In this document: piece by piece, positions 1-8,239 of the stretch | Position numbering within the stretch: the stretch's first letter is position 1 | How the letters are laid out: each line of letters begins with the position of its first letter | Source: Candidatus Ruthenibacterium merdavium | GTDB lineage: Bacteria > Bacillota > Clostridia > Oscillospirales > Ruminococcaceae | Assembly (NCBI GenBank): GCA_019119935.1 | Contig: DWWA01000008.1 | Coordinates: 38,964 to 102,963 of the forward strand | DNA: 64,000 nt | Direction of reading: 5' to 3' | Position numbers and translations under genes: made by a program | The notes under the pieces: generated by a model | Told to the model about the DNA's origin: nothing | Database searches by the model: none | What the model saw: the letters and a program-made list of their open reading frames with translations, nothing else

Positions 1-85
1 AAGAGGGCTAGCCCCCTTTTCCAAGCCTTTTTCCCCTTGCAGTCCGGCTCTTTCTGAATCAGGCGGCAGTTTTTCGACAGTTTCC
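1..85 (-). repeat. Dispersed intergenic repeat, copy C (cut by window edge)
   Basis: Read on the minus strand, this segment carries the same blocks in the same order as the stretches at 45863-45990 and 63715-63845: CTGTCGAAAAACTGC, then CTGATTCAGAAAG, then CAAGGGGAAAAAGG, then a GGGGGCTAGCCC block. The copy runs off the window at base 1, so its hairpin-containing far end is not visible. It lies just downstream of the stop of the minus-strand NapH-like gene. No protein is encoded. The function is unknown; a mobile or structured-RNA repeat family is the simplest reading. Confidence 0.7.
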
Positions 86-140
86 AATCCCTGCACCAAC
101 GATGCGGAGATTGCCTTTGGGTGCTATAATAAAAGTACCG

Positions 141-722
141 TTAAGAGCGGTGCTTCACTTTGCACACAGCCTGTGTCATGGTTCCCATCGGGCACACGGC
201 GCACCAAGCACGCGGCTTAAACAGCAGCATCATCACAAGGCCCAGAAAGCTGGAGGTAAACATGACGCTGTAAAAGCCGAAAGCAAACTGTGCGGCCCAC
301 GCGGGAACACCCTCGAACGCGGCGGCAAAGTGCCACGGAAGACGGAACGTCCAAAGCAGCGTTACCGCTTCCTGCAAGTCGCGCGTGCCGGAGAATACAA
401 GGTAGGTGGAAAAGAGCATCGCGCCGAACATGACAAGAAAAAATATCAAAAATCCGTAGCGAAACCACACGGAAGAAAGAAAGCGGGGCATCGGCAGGCG
501 GCGGGAAAGCTTGAAGCGATTGCCCAGCAAAGAAAACAGCTGGCCGCGCCCGCAGTAGCGGTTGCAGTAACCTTTGTCGGCGCCGAACAGCGACATCAAA
601 AGCGGAATAAAAAAGCACAAAAGCCCCAGCCACGCGAATGTGATGTTAAAAAAACCGAGGGCGAGATACAAAGCAGACGTCACCCAAAGATAATCGTACC
701 AATGTTTTTGTTTTTGCTTCAC
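141..722 (-). CDS. NapH/MauN-like 4Fe-4S membrane protein
   Basis: The product is 193 residues with four or five hydrophobic segments, beginning with two near residues 15-50. A cysteine pair in a short cytoplasmic loop (CNRYCGRGQ, about residue 55) is followed by a C-terminal motif CAVCPMGTMTQ near residue 175. This arrangement matches small clostridial relatives of the NapH quinol/ferredoxin electron-transfer proteins. The first motif has CG where relatives usually have CP. Translation starts at a GTG that overlaps the ferredoxin stop codon (GTGA), so the two are translationally coupled and probably pass electrons to each other at the membrane. The family assignment is fairly secure; the physiological electron donor and acceptor cannot be read from the sequence. 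Confidence 0.75.
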   Translation of the reverse strand: MKQKQKHWYDYLWVTSALYLALGFFNITFAWLGLLCFFIPLLMSLFGADKGYCNRYCGRGQLFSLLGNRFKLSRRLPMPRFLSSVWFRYGFLIFFLVMFGAMLFSTYLVFSGTRDLQEAVTLLWTFRLPWHFAAAFEGVPAWAAQFAFGFYSVMFTSSFLGLVMMLLFKPRAWCAVCPMGTMTQAVCKVKHRS

Positions 723-916
723 AGCGTTACCTCCTGAATGTGAATGACATCAGCGGGGTATTCTTTGGCGCATTTCCCGCAGCCCACGCAGGCTTCAAAC
801 GAAACTTCGGCGTGTGTGCCGTGTATAACATGGATTGCGTCCATCGGACACACTTTGACACAAGTGCCGCACGCGACACAGCGCCCGGCGTCTACCGTTG
901 CTTTTCGTTTTTTCAT
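719..916 (-). CDS. Small 2[4Fe-4S]-type ferredoxin with an altered second motif
   Basis: The protein has 65 residues starting at MKKRKATV, with an AAAGGATGG ribosome binding site just upstream; longer upstream readings cross the promoter and are not used. Motif I is intact (CVACGTCVKVCP). Motif II reads CVGCGKCAKEYP: the fourth cysteine is a tyrosine codon (TAC for TGC). In ferredoxins of this fold, that fourth cysteine of motif II ligates the cluster formed with motif I, so one cluster would have only three cysteine ligands. The gene leads a two-gene operon with the NapH-like membrane protein and diverges from a Crp/Fnr regulator, with an operator placed at about -41 of its predicted promoter. 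Confidence 0.85.
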   Translation of the reverse strand: MKKRKATVDAGRCVACGTCVKVCPMDAIHVIHGTHAEVSFEACVGCGKCAKEYPADVIHIQEVTL

Positions 917-946
917 GGTTTCACCATCCTTTTTATGATGGTGCGT

Positions 947-973
947 ATTATAGCAAAATGGCAAAAAGAACAA
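947..973 (-). promoter_or_regulatory. Promoter of the ferredoxin/NapH operon
   Basis: On the minus strand a perfect TATAAT lies at 952-947, with only weak -35 matches (GTTGTT or TTGTTC at 15-16 bases). A weak -35 with a Crp-type operator immediately upstream is the usual picture for a class II activated promoter. The predicted start is near base 940. Confidence 0.6.
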
Positions 974-988
974 CGTGATATTATCACG
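974..988. promoter_or_regulatory. Crp/Fnr-type operator CGTGATATTATCACG
   Basis: A 15-base palindrome (CGTGATA-T-TATCACG) with GTGA half-sites sits between the ferredoxin gene and the Crp/Fnr gene. Its centre, base 981, is 41 bases upstream of the predicted ferredoxin start at 940, the class II activation position. The regulator encoded next door has a recognition helix with AREVVSR, the R-E-x-x-x-R pattern of Crp proteins that read GTGA, rather than the V-E-x-x-S-R of Fnr. Spacing between GTGA and TCAC is five bases, not the six of classical Crp sites. Confidence 0.65.
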
Positions 989-1004
989 AAACGGAGGATT
1001 CAGC

Positions 1005-1667
1005 ATGCAGGTTGCACAATTTTTCCCTTTTTGGCAAGACTTGACCGCCGGGCAGCGCGACGCCTTACAGCAGGCGGCACAGCTCCAGCGCTGTGCCGCA
1101 AAAAGCCGCCTCAACGCAAAGGAGAGCTGTGTGGGGCTGGTGGCGGTTGTCAGCGGGCGTGTGCGCGTGTATACCACGTCGCGGCAAGGGCGTGAAGTGA
1201 CGCTGTTTCGATTGCTGGCGTATGACATGTGCTTGTTTTCGGCTTCTTGCTTATTCCGCAGTGCATCGTTTGAAATCATGCTCGAAGCACAGGAAGACAC
1301 GGAGTTTCTTTTGATTCCCGCGCCGGTTTACGATAAGCTTCGCCGCGAAAATTTGGCGGCGGCCAATTATACCGCCGAGCTTTTGGCACAGCGTGTGTCA
1401 GACCTAATGGAGATTATGGAGCAGTGGATGAACCAAAGCCTCGCGCAGCGCATCGGTTCATTTTTGCTGGAAGAAGCAGAGCTTTCGGCGGGCGGAGAAT
1501 TGGCCTTGACGCATGAAGAAATTGCACACCATATCGGTACGGCGCGCGAGGTGGTGAGCCGCCAGCTCAAGCTGCTTTCCGCCGAGGGTCTTGTGCGCGT
1601 GACGCGCGGCAAAATCATTTTAAGCGATGCGGATGCCATGCGGCGTTTTTGCGAAGAGGGAGGCTGA
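1005..1667 (+). CDS. Crp/Fnr family transcriptional regulator
   Basis: The product is 220 residues, starting at MQVAQFFPFW, seven bases after the site ACGGAGGA; an in-frame GTG/ATG further upstream would place the operator inside the gene. Residues about 15-115 form the cyclic-nucleotide-binding-like beta barrel, about 120-145 the dimer helix, and about 165-200 a winged helix-turn-helix (THEEIAHHIGTAREVVSRQL). No cysteine cluster for a 4Fe-4S sensor is seen at the N terminus, unlike Fnr. It is divergent from the ferredoxin/NapH pair with a palindrome between them, so it probably controls that pair and possibly itself. The ligand or signal is unknown; nitrosative or redox stress would be a guess. 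Confidence 0.85.
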   Translation: MQVAQFFPFWQDLTAGQRDALQQAAQLQRCAAKSRLNAKESCVGLVAVVSGRVRVYTTSRQGREVTLFRLLAYDMCLFSASCLFRSASFEIMLEAQEDTEFLLIPAPVYDKLRRENLAAANYTAELLAQRVSDLMEIMEQWMNQSLAQRIGSFLLEEAELSAGGELALTHEEIAHHIGTAREVVSRQLKLLSAEGLVRVTRGKIILSDADAMRRFCEEGG

Positions 1668-1676
1668 CGAAGACTC

Positions 1677-1705
1677 TTGCGAAAACAGGCAAAACGCGGT
1701 ATACT
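1677..1705 (+). promoter_or_regulatory. Sigma-A promoter of aspS
   Basis: TTGCGA at 1677-1682 and TATACT at 1700-1705 are separated by 17 bases. The leader to the aspS start is about 135 bases; it has no T-box consensus and no clear terminator. Confidence 0.7.
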
Positions 1706-1845
1706 GAAAGATACGCAGACACACGGACGGCAAAGCGTCCGGCGGTGCCGTGAAACAGGCGAGGCACTTTGCCAAAGCCGCCGGAAAACGTGCGGCGTCT
1801 GGAAGATTTTGCAACAGCAACGAAAGCTGTGAAAGGAAGAACAAC

Positions 1846-3651
1846 ATGGAAACAATGGGGAATTTGCGCCGCACGCACTACGTGGGCGCACTGCGCGCAC
1901 AAGACGCAGGTACGGAAATGACAGTGGCAGGCTCGATTGCGAAATGCCGCGACAAGGGCGGCGTGATTTTTGCCGACCTGCGCGATACCACCGGGCTTTT
2001 GCAGTTGATTTTCGATGATTCCACCGCAAAAGACGTGTTTGAAAAAGCATCGCATTTAAAAACCGAGTACGTTGTCATGGCAAAAGGCGTACTCCGTGAG
2101 CGCGAGGCAAAAACAGATAAGATTCCCACCGGCGAGGTGGAACTGTTTGTCACCGAGCTGCGCGTGCTGAGCGAAGCGCAGACCACTCCGTTTGAAATTC
2201 GCGACGAAATCAACGTCAACGATCAGCTGCGTTTAAAATATCGCTATCTTGACCTGCGCCGTCCGAGCATGCACGAGCCCATTGTGATGCGCTCGAAAAT
2301 CGGCAAAGTGATTCGCGACTATTATGAAGAAAATCATTTTTACGAAATCGAAACGCCGATGCTGATTAAATCGACGCCCGAAGGCGCGCGCGATTACTTA
2401 GTGCCCAGCCGCGTTCAGCAGGGGCGCTTTTATGCCCTGCCGCAGTCGCCGCAGCTGTATAAGCAGATTTTGATGCTCTCCGGCTTTGACCGCTATTTCC
2501 AGATTGTGCGCTGCTTCCGCGACGAGGACTTGCGCGCCGACCGCCAGCCGGAGTTTACCCAAGTAGATATGGAGATGTCCTTCGTCACGGAGGACGACGT
2601 AATGACGATGAACGAGGGCCTTGTCAAGCGCGTGTTCCGCGAGGTGCTGGGCGTAGACGTTCAAACCCCGTTTTTGCGCATGCCCTACCGCGAGGCAATG
2701 AACCGCTTCGGTTCCGATAAGCCCGATATGCGCTTTGGGCTGGAGCTTTGCGACGTGACCGAAGCCGTCAAAGACAGCACCTTTGTGGTGTTCCAGTCGG
2801 CGGTGCAGGCCCGCGGCAGCGTCCGTGCACTCGTTGCGAAAGGCATGGCGGACAAGCTCACCCGCAAAGAGATTGACAAATTGGTGGAAGTAGCGAAAAC
2901 CTACGGCGCAAAGGGCCTTGCCTACACGCGCTGGACAAGCGAGGCTTGCTCTTCCAGCTTTGAAAAATTCCTCACAGAGGAAGAAAAGCAGGCGCTTTAT
3001 GCCGCCGCAGGCATGGAGCAGGGCGACGTGCTGTTGATTGCCGCAGACGCTTCTTGGGAAAAGGCCTGCACGGTCCTCGGTGCGGTGCGCCTTGCCATCG
3101 GCGAGAAATTTGAACTCATTGACAAAGACGCTTTTGCGTTCCTGTGGGTGACGGATTTCCCCTTGTTCGAGTACGACGAGGAGAACGGCCGCTATGTGGC
3201 AAAGCACCACCCGTTTACGATGCCTAAGGATGAAGACCTTGACCGTCTGGAAAGCGACCCGGCAAACTGCCGTGCCAAGGCTTACGATATGGTGCTCAAT
3301 GGCTGCGAAGTGGGCGGCGGCTCGATTCGTATCAACGACCCCGCATTGCAAAGCCGCATGTTCGCCGCACTGGGCTTTACGCCGGAGCGCGCAGAGGAGA
3401 GCTTCGGCTTCTTAACGGAGGCTTACCGCTACGGTGCGCCGCCCCACGGCGGCATGGCTTTCGGCTTTGACCGCCTTGTCATGCTGATGCTGAAGCGCGA
3501 TTCCATCCGCGACGTGATCGCCTTCCCGAAGGTGCAAAACGCGGGTGAGCCGATGACGGGCTGCCCGGAGCGCGTGGACGAAAAACAGCTCGATGAGCTG
3601 GCGATCGCGGTGTGCCTGCCGCAGAACGGTGAGCAGACCCCGGAGGCGTAA
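1846..3651 (+). CDS. aspS: Aspartyl-tRNA synthetase
   Basis: This 601-residue class IIb synthetase charges tRNA-Asp (possibly also tRNA-Asn in a non-discriminating form) in the cytoplasm. The start METMGNLRRTHYVG follows GAAAGGAAGA; the 32 extra upstream codons look non-coding. In order there is an N-terminal OB-fold anticodon domain (RDTTGLLQLIF), the aspartate-recognition segment LPQSPQLYKQ, motif 2 (QIVRCFRDEDLRADRQPEF), a bacterial GAD insertion, and motif 3 with HGGMAFGFDRLVML. The length is normal for bacterial AspRS. It has its own promoter and is followed 40 bases later by a small coiled-coil gene. Confidence 0.97.
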   Translation: METMGNLRRTHYVGALRAQDAGTEMTVAGSIAKCRDKGGVIFADLRDTTGLLQLIFDDSTAKDVFEKASHLKTEYVVMAKGVLREREAKTDKIPTGEVELFVTELRVLSEAQTTPFEIRDEINVNDQLRLKYRYLDLRRPSMHEPIVMRSKIGKVIRDYYEENHFYEIETPMLIKSTPEGARDYLVPSRVQQGRFYALPQSPQLYKQILMLSGFDRYFQIVRCFRDEDLRADRQPEFTQVDMEMSFVTEDDVMTMNEGLVKRVFREVLGVDVQTPFLRMPYREAMNRFGSDKPDMRFGLELCDVTEAVKDSTFVVFQSAVQARGSVRALVAKGMADKLTRKEIDKLVEVAKTYGAKGLAYTRWTSEACSSSFEKFLTEEEKQALYAAAGMEQGDVLLIAADASWEKACTVLGAVRLAIGEKFELIDKDAFAFLWVTDFPLFEYDEENGRYVAKHHPFTMPKDEDLDRLESDPANCRAKAYDMVLNGCEVGGGSIRINDPALQSRMFAALGFTPERAEESFGFLTEAYRYGAPPHGGMAFGFDRLVMLMLKRDSIRDVIAFPKVQNAGEPMTGCPERVDEKQLDELAIAVCLPQNGEQTPEA

Positions 3652-3690
3652 CCGCTGCCAGAGAAAACTCAAACAACAAGGAGGAACTAC

Positions 3691-3942
3691 ATGGACGAGC
3701 AGGGCGCTTTGCAGCTGATTTTGCAAAAGCTGGACAAGCTGGATGACAAACTGACGGCGTTGGAAGGCCGTATGGCCGCGCTGGACGAGCGCACGTCCCG
3801 TTTAGAGGCGCGTGCATGTGCGATTGAGCGATGCACCGAGCAGATGACGGAGGACACCGCCATTACGCGCGAAGCGGCAAACACGCTGCTGCGCTGGGCG
3901 GAAAAAACCGACAATGTCGTGCATGTCGGCCTGTATCCGTAA
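3691..3942 (+). CDS. Small coiled-coil protein, function unknown
   Basis: The product has 83 residues with a strong AAGGAGG site before MDEQGALQL. Residues about 5-60 follow a regular heptad pattern (LQKLDKLDDKLTALEGRMAALDERTSRLEA would be the core), so a dimeric or trimeric coiled coil is expected. There is no signal peptide or membrane segment. It lies 39 bases after aspS and shares a bidirectional terminator with the converging GH32 gene, so it is probably co-transcribed with aspS. I do not recognise a named family. Confidence 0.65.
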   Translation: MDEQGALQLILQKLDKLDDKLTALEGRMAALDERTSRLEARACAIERCTEQMTEDTAITREAANTLLRWAEKTDNVVHVGLYP

Positions 3943-3956
3943 AGAAGGAAAAAGAA

Positions 3957-4000
3957 AAGCGCATGTGCTTTCCGCAAAGGAAGGCGCATGCGCTTTTTGT
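3957..4000. terminator. Bidirectional intrinsic terminator
   Basis: A 12-base-pair stem (AAGCGCATGTGC with GCGCATGCGCTT, one G-T pair) with a 15-base loop is flanked by A-rich and T-rich tracts. It can terminate the aspS/coiled-coil transcript on the plus strand and the GH32 operon on the minus strand. Confidence 0.85.
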
Positions 4001-4034
4001 CTTAATTCAATTTGTTTGTGCTGTCAAACAACAC

Positions 4035-5504
4035 TCAAAGGGCGTGATAGGTAACATCAATCAAAGCGGCTCCGTCGCTGTGCAGGGAAATGCCGTCAGC
4101 TTCGGGCGGGGTGTCCACGATGGCGCTGAAAGCATATGCGCCGTCGTTGACGAAAAACTCAGCACAGTTTCCGTCGAGAATCAGCCGCAAAGAGAGCTTG
4201 CCGTCCTGCGGCGAAATTTTCACGCGGCGGATGTGCGGCATATCACAGCGCGTACCGCACAAGCTGCGGTCAAACACCAATTCACCGCGCACAGCATCCC
4301 ACTCAATGCGGGTGCTGTGGCGTGCATCTTCGGCGAAGTGCAGCGCAAAACGGCGGCAGTCCGGGCTGGCGGCAGTGTCCAGCACCACGGTGCAGTCAAA
4401 GCTGCGCCCGGCCATATCCTCATACACCGCGCGGCCGTTCAGCGTTTCGCGGTGCTGAACCGTGCTTTTCCACAGGTTTTCTAATTCCCGCACAGGGCGC
4501 TGATACAGCCGCCCGTTTTGCACCGAAAGTTCGCGCGGCAGTGTCATGCAGCCGAACCATTTCTGACGGCGCGGCGTATCGTTGACCGTCGCCCAGTTTT
4601 GCATCCACCCAATCATGATGCGGCGGCCATCGGGCGCCTGCACCGTTTGCGGCGCATAAAAATCGGTGCCGTAATCAATTGCCTGCACCGCTTCACGCGT
4701 AAAGCGCAAAGTGGTTTTGTCATAATGGCCTAAGAGTGCAACGGTGCCAAAGCCGGGGTGAAACTCACCGTCCGGGCTGCCCGCCATCTCCTGCGGGCTG
4801 ACCAGCAACAGCTGGCGGCCGTCCAGCGGGAAAAAGTCCGGGCATTCCCACATTTTGCCGTATTCATTGCGGCAGGTATCCAAGGTGGTGCGATATTCCC
4901 AGCGGCGTGCATCCGCGCTTTGATACAGCAAAATGCATCCTTGATCTTTTGCGTCGCGCGTGGAAACAACACACTGATAAAGCCCGTCTTCATACCAGAT
5001 TTTCGGGTCGCGGAAATCGACGGCGCTTGCGCCTTCGGGCAGGTGGCTTTCACCGATCACAGGGTTTTGGCTGTCTTTTGTAAAATCCACCCCGTCGCCA
5101 ATCGCAAGGCATTGCAGCTGACGCACTTCACCTTTTTCGTTTTCCTGTACGCCGGTGTAAAGCAGCATCAGCCGGCCATCTTCCAGCGGCAGCGCCGTGC
5201 CGGAAAAACAGCCCTTTTCGTCGGCGGGGCTGTCGGGTGCAAGCGCGCAGGGCAAATGTGTCCAGTGCAGCAGGTCGGTGCTGGAAGCGTGCCCCCAGTG
5301 CATCGGCCCCCAAACGGTGTCATAGGGGTGATATTGATAAAATAAGTGATAAGCGCCGTTGTAATAGCAAAACCCGTTGGGGTCGTTCATCCAGCCCACC
5401 CACGGCGTTAAGTGGAATTGGGGGCGGCTTTGCGCCGGAATCTGTGCGCTCTCGCGGGCTTCATAGGCGCGGGCTTGTTCCAGCTTACTTTGGGAACACG
5501 ACAT
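4035..5504 (-). CDS. GH32 beta-fructosidase (sucrose/fructan or sucrose-6-phosphate hydrolase)
   Basis: The enzyme has 489 residues and no signal peptide, so it acts in the cytoplasm on imported fructosides. The five-bladed propeller motifs of GH32 are all present: nucleophile in WMNDPNG (Asp41), transition-state stabiliser in FRDPKIW (about residue 168), and acid/base in MWECPDFF (about residue 219). A beta-sandwich domain follows. It is the last gene of a minus-strand operon with a binding lipoprotein and two permeases of the Lpl/Yte type. Because uptake is by ABC transporter and not by PTS, free sucrose or short fructo-oligosaccharides are more likely substrates than sucrose-6-phosphate. 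Confidence 0.92.
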   Translation of the reverse strand: MSCSQSKLEQARAYEARESAQIPAQSRPQFHLTPWVGWMNDPNGFCYYNGAYHLFYQYHPYDTVWGPMHWGHASSTDLLHWTHLPCALAPDSPADEKGCFSGTALPLEDGRLMLLYTGVQENEKGEVRQLQCLAIGDGVDFTKDSQNPVIGESHLPEGASAVDFRDPKIWYEDGLYQCVVSTRDAKDQGCILLYQSADARRWEYRTTLDTCRNEYGKMWECPDFFPLDGRQLLLVSPQEMAGSPDGEFHPGFGTVALLGHYDKTTLRFTREAVQAIDYGTDFYAPQTVQAPDGRRIMIGWMQNWATVNDTPRRQKWFGCMTLPRELSVQNGRLYQRPVRELENLWKSTVQHRETLNGRAVYEDMAGRSFDCTVVLDTAASPDCRRFALHFAEDARHSTRIEWDAVRGELVFDRSLCGTRCDMPHIRRVKISPQDGKLSLRLILDGNCAEFFVNDGAYAFSAIVDTPPEADGISLHSDGAALIDVTYHAL

Positions 5505-5542
5505 AAAGGGGATACCTCTCTTTCTTGGGCAATCGCGCCGGT

Positions 5543-7234
5543 TTAGGCGGCGCTTTGTGCGTCTGCCGACGCATCGCCGGATACTTGCACATAGCGGTCA
5601 TAAGCGCTTTGGTACGTTTGCAGCAGCTCTTCCAAACCGTAGCTGTTCAGCGCTTCTTTGTAAGCGTTCCAGCTTTCGTCGGTAATGCCGCCGTCGCGCA
5701 GCCAAAGAGCCTCCTGCTCCGATACAAAGTTTTCAAAATCGACGCGATACTTGTCAATGGTGTCCAGCTCATCCTGCATGTAAACACAGTCAATCGGATA
5801 GGCAGTCGTATCTTTTACAAAAGGCATCCAATAGTCGTACAGGTCGGTCAAGCGGTCAACAGCGCGCGGCTCCATCTCAAAGGTGTTTGCATAATAGTCC
5901 GAGAGAATCAGCTTCGGGCCGTACACTTCATATTCGCTCTTTACTTCGCCGGCGCTCTTGCCGAACTTTTCTTGTGCTTCTTCGTCGGTGATGCTTTGCC
6001 ACAGGCCGTTTTCATCCTGGCTGGTAAAGTAAACATCAATGGGGCCGTATTGCAGCTGCATCACATTTTCAGGGGCATACCATTGGTCATAGAATTTTAA
6101 CAGATTGATCGGGCTTTCGCAAGCGGAGGTGATGCTCAAATTGCCGGAGTTAATGCCGCCGCCGTCGCGTACGGTGACGTTATAGCTGCCGTCCGGGCCT
6201 TCGAGAACCGGCAGGAAAACGTAGTCCTCGGCGTGCTCACCCATCAGCTCCTCAATGTACCACCAGGTGGCAACGCCGACATTGCCCTGCGCACATTTTG
6301 CCATGTACTGCGTGTCCGTCTGGCTGAAGGCTTCCTGGTCAATCAGCCCCTCGGCAAACCAGTTGTGGAAGTATTCCAGCGCGGCGCGGTAATTGTCGTC
6401 ATCGCTCACAAAGTTGACGGTGCCGTCCGGCTGGAGCAGCAGGTCGGTGCAAATATCGTTTGTCCAGTTGGTAAAGCCGAACCCCGCATAGAAGATGTTC
6501 TGCCCCCAGCACCACTGGTCGATGCCGAATGACATCGGAACGGTAGTTCCCTTGTCATTGCCGTAATATTTGGCGCTCATATCATTTTCTTTGAACGCAA
6601 CCAGTACGTCGTGCAGCTCATCAAGCGTGGTGGGTACTTCTAAACCGAGGTCATCCAGCCAAGCTTTGTTAATCATGGAATACTGCGGCACGGTGTAAAT
6701 GTTATAATCATTTTCCTTGCCGATGCCCGCCGTTCCCATCTGCTCTCCTGCGGGCAGGCCATAAATGCAGCCGTTGTCCATCGTGATGGCCGCGCGGATG
6801 TCGGGATGCTCCTCCAAAATTTTAGTCAGATTGGGCATGTATTCTTCTGTGATATAAGGGGTTAAGTCAATCAGCGTTCCATCCTCGCCGTAATTCGTCA
6901 GCTCGTAGTTGCCCAAGCCCACGCCGTTGAACGCGTCGGGAAGATCGTTGCCCGCAATACGAATATTCACCTGTTCGGCCAAAGAATCGCTCATGGTTTC
7001 CCAAGTGAGGGAAATTCCCGCGTTTTCGGACATCTCTTTTAAAACGGGGTTTGCGTCATAGCCGCCGGACAGGGCCGAAATGCCGCTGATGATTTTGAAA
7101 GAAGTCTGCTCGGTATTGGGATTCACCGTTCCCGGTTCTACTTGGTTTTGGCTGGCACCGCCGCAGCCGATGAGGCTTGTCATCATGGCTGCAAGCGCGG
7201 CGCCTGCGGCAATTCGTTTCGCAAGTGTTTTCAT
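5543..7234 (-). CDS. Sugar ABC transporter substrate-binding lipoprotein
   Basis: This 563-residue extracellular binding protein is lipid-anchored through Cys24 (lipobox LIGC after a hydrophobic signal). Its length and motifs (GNDLPDAF near residue 95; KAWLDDLGLEVPTTLDEL) match the long LplA/YtcQ-type family 1 binding proteins that serve plant or fructan oligosaccharides. The gene lies between the two permease genes and the GH32 hydrolase on the same strand, which suggests that it delivers the fructoside. The ATPase is not encoded here; such systems usually share an MsmX-type ATPase encoded elsewhere. Confidence 0.92.
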   Translation of the reverse strand: MKTLAKRIAAGAALAAMMTSLIGCGGASQNQVEPGTVNPNTEQTSFKIISGISALSGGYDANPVLKEMSENAGISLTWETMSDSLAEQVNIRIAGNDLPDAFNGVGLGNYELTNYGEDGTLIDLTPYITEEYMPNLTKILEEHPDIRAAITMDNGCIYGLPAGEQMGTAGIGKENDYNIYTVPQYSMINKAWLDDLGLEVPTTLDELHDVLVAFKENDMSAKYYGNDKGTTVPMSFGIDQWCWGQNIFYAGFGFTNWTNDICTDLLLQPDGTVNFVSDDDNYRAALEYFHNWFAEGLIDQEAFSQTDTQYMAKCAQGNVGVATWWYIEELMGEHAEDYVFLPVLEGPDGSYNVTVRDGGGINSGNLSITSACESPINLLKFYDQWYAPENVMQLQYGPIDVYFTSQDENGLWQSITDEEAQEKFGKSAGEVKSEYEVYGPKLILSDYYANTFEMEPRAVDRLTDLYDYWMPFVKDTTAYPIDCVYMQDELDTIDKYRVDFENFVSEQEALWLRDGGITDESWNAYKEALNSYGLEELLQTYQSAYDRYVQVSGDASADAQSAA

Positions 7235-7311
7235 AGTTCTTCTCCTTTTTCAAATTGATGAATGTCAGTGGCACAAAAAACAAGTTGAATGAAAGTGCAC
7301 GGAGCAGTTGC

Positions 7312-8226
7312 TCAGCCTTTTACGGCACCCGCCATAAAGCCCTGCTCAAAATACTTTTGCACAAAGGGATAAATCACCAGCATGGGCGCGGCCGCTACGA
7401 TAATCGAAGCGAACTTAATCATCTCGGTGAGTTTGTTTAGCTCGGCGTATCCGCCGGAAATCATGCTGGCTTGGCTGGCGGAGGTTTCGCTGGCAATCAA
7501 GATATTGCGCAGTACCAGCGGCAGCGGTGCGCGGCCTTCGCCCGTCATGTAAATCAACGCGGTAAACCAGTCGTTCCAATAGGCAACCATGCTGAACACA
7601 ACCATCACGGCCATAATGGGTTTTAATAGGGGAATGATAATGCTGAAAAACATGCGCAGCTTCGATGCGCCGTCAATTTCGCAGGCTTCTTTCAGCTCTT
7701 TCGGAATGCTGGTTTCAAAAAAGTTGCGCGCGATAATCATATTCGACACCGCTACGCCGCCGGGAAGAAACATGGCCCAAGTGGTGTTGATGAGGCCGGT
7801 GTTTTTCACAATAAGATAAGTGGGAATTAAGCCGCCGCCGAAATACATGGTAATGACAAAGAAAATATTAAAAAACTTGCGGCCGGGCAAATCCGGATTG
7901 GAAAGAGGATAGGCCGTCATATAAATCATCGCGACGGAAAAAACGGTGCCGATGACGGTGTACCAGATGCTGTTTGCATAGCCCGTCAAAATGCTGTCGT
8001 CGGAAAACACGGCGGCATATCCTTCGAACGAGAATTGACTGGGCAAAAGAAACGTTTTTCCGGCGTAAACGTCATACGGGTCGGAAAAAGAGGCAACCAG
8101 CACATAATACAGCGGATACGCAACCACCAGTAAAATGGCAAGGCAGAGAACCACTAAAATGATATCGCTCGCACGGTCGGAAAGGCCCGGGGGCGTTTGC
8201 TTTAATTTTGGGCTGTGGCTGGACAT
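7312..8226 (-). CDS. Sugar ABC transporter permease (LplC/YtcP type)
   Basis: The protein has 304 residues with six transmembrane helices, the first near residues 20-42. The inner-membrane EAA loop that docks the ATPase reads ELKEACEIDGASKLRMFFSIIIP near residue 185. Its C terminus (FEQGFMAGAVKG) is typical of this subfamily. It is the second permease of the fructoside importer, 13 bases after the first permease and 77 bases before the lipoprotein gene. Confidence 0.93.
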   Translation of the reverse strand: MSSHSPKLKQTPPGLSDRASDIILVVLCLAILLVVAYPLYYVLVASFSDPYDVYAGKTFLLPSQFSFEGYAAVFSDDSILTGYANSIWYTVIGTVFSVAMIYMTAYPLSNPDLPGRKFFNIFFVITMYFGGGLIPTYLIVKNTGLINTTWAMFLPGGVAVSNMIIARNFFETSIPKELKEACEIDGASKLRMFFSIIIPLLKPIMAVMVVFSMVAYWNDWFTALIYMTGEGRAPLPLVLRNILIASETSASQASMISGGYAELNKLTEMIKFASIIVAAAPMLVIYPFVQKYFEQGFMAGAVKG

Positions 8227-8239
8227 TCAGACTCCTCCT

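Noticed and set aside
1706..1845. T-box riboswitch before aspS
   Set aside because: No AGGGTGGNACCGCG-like box and no terminator in the leader.
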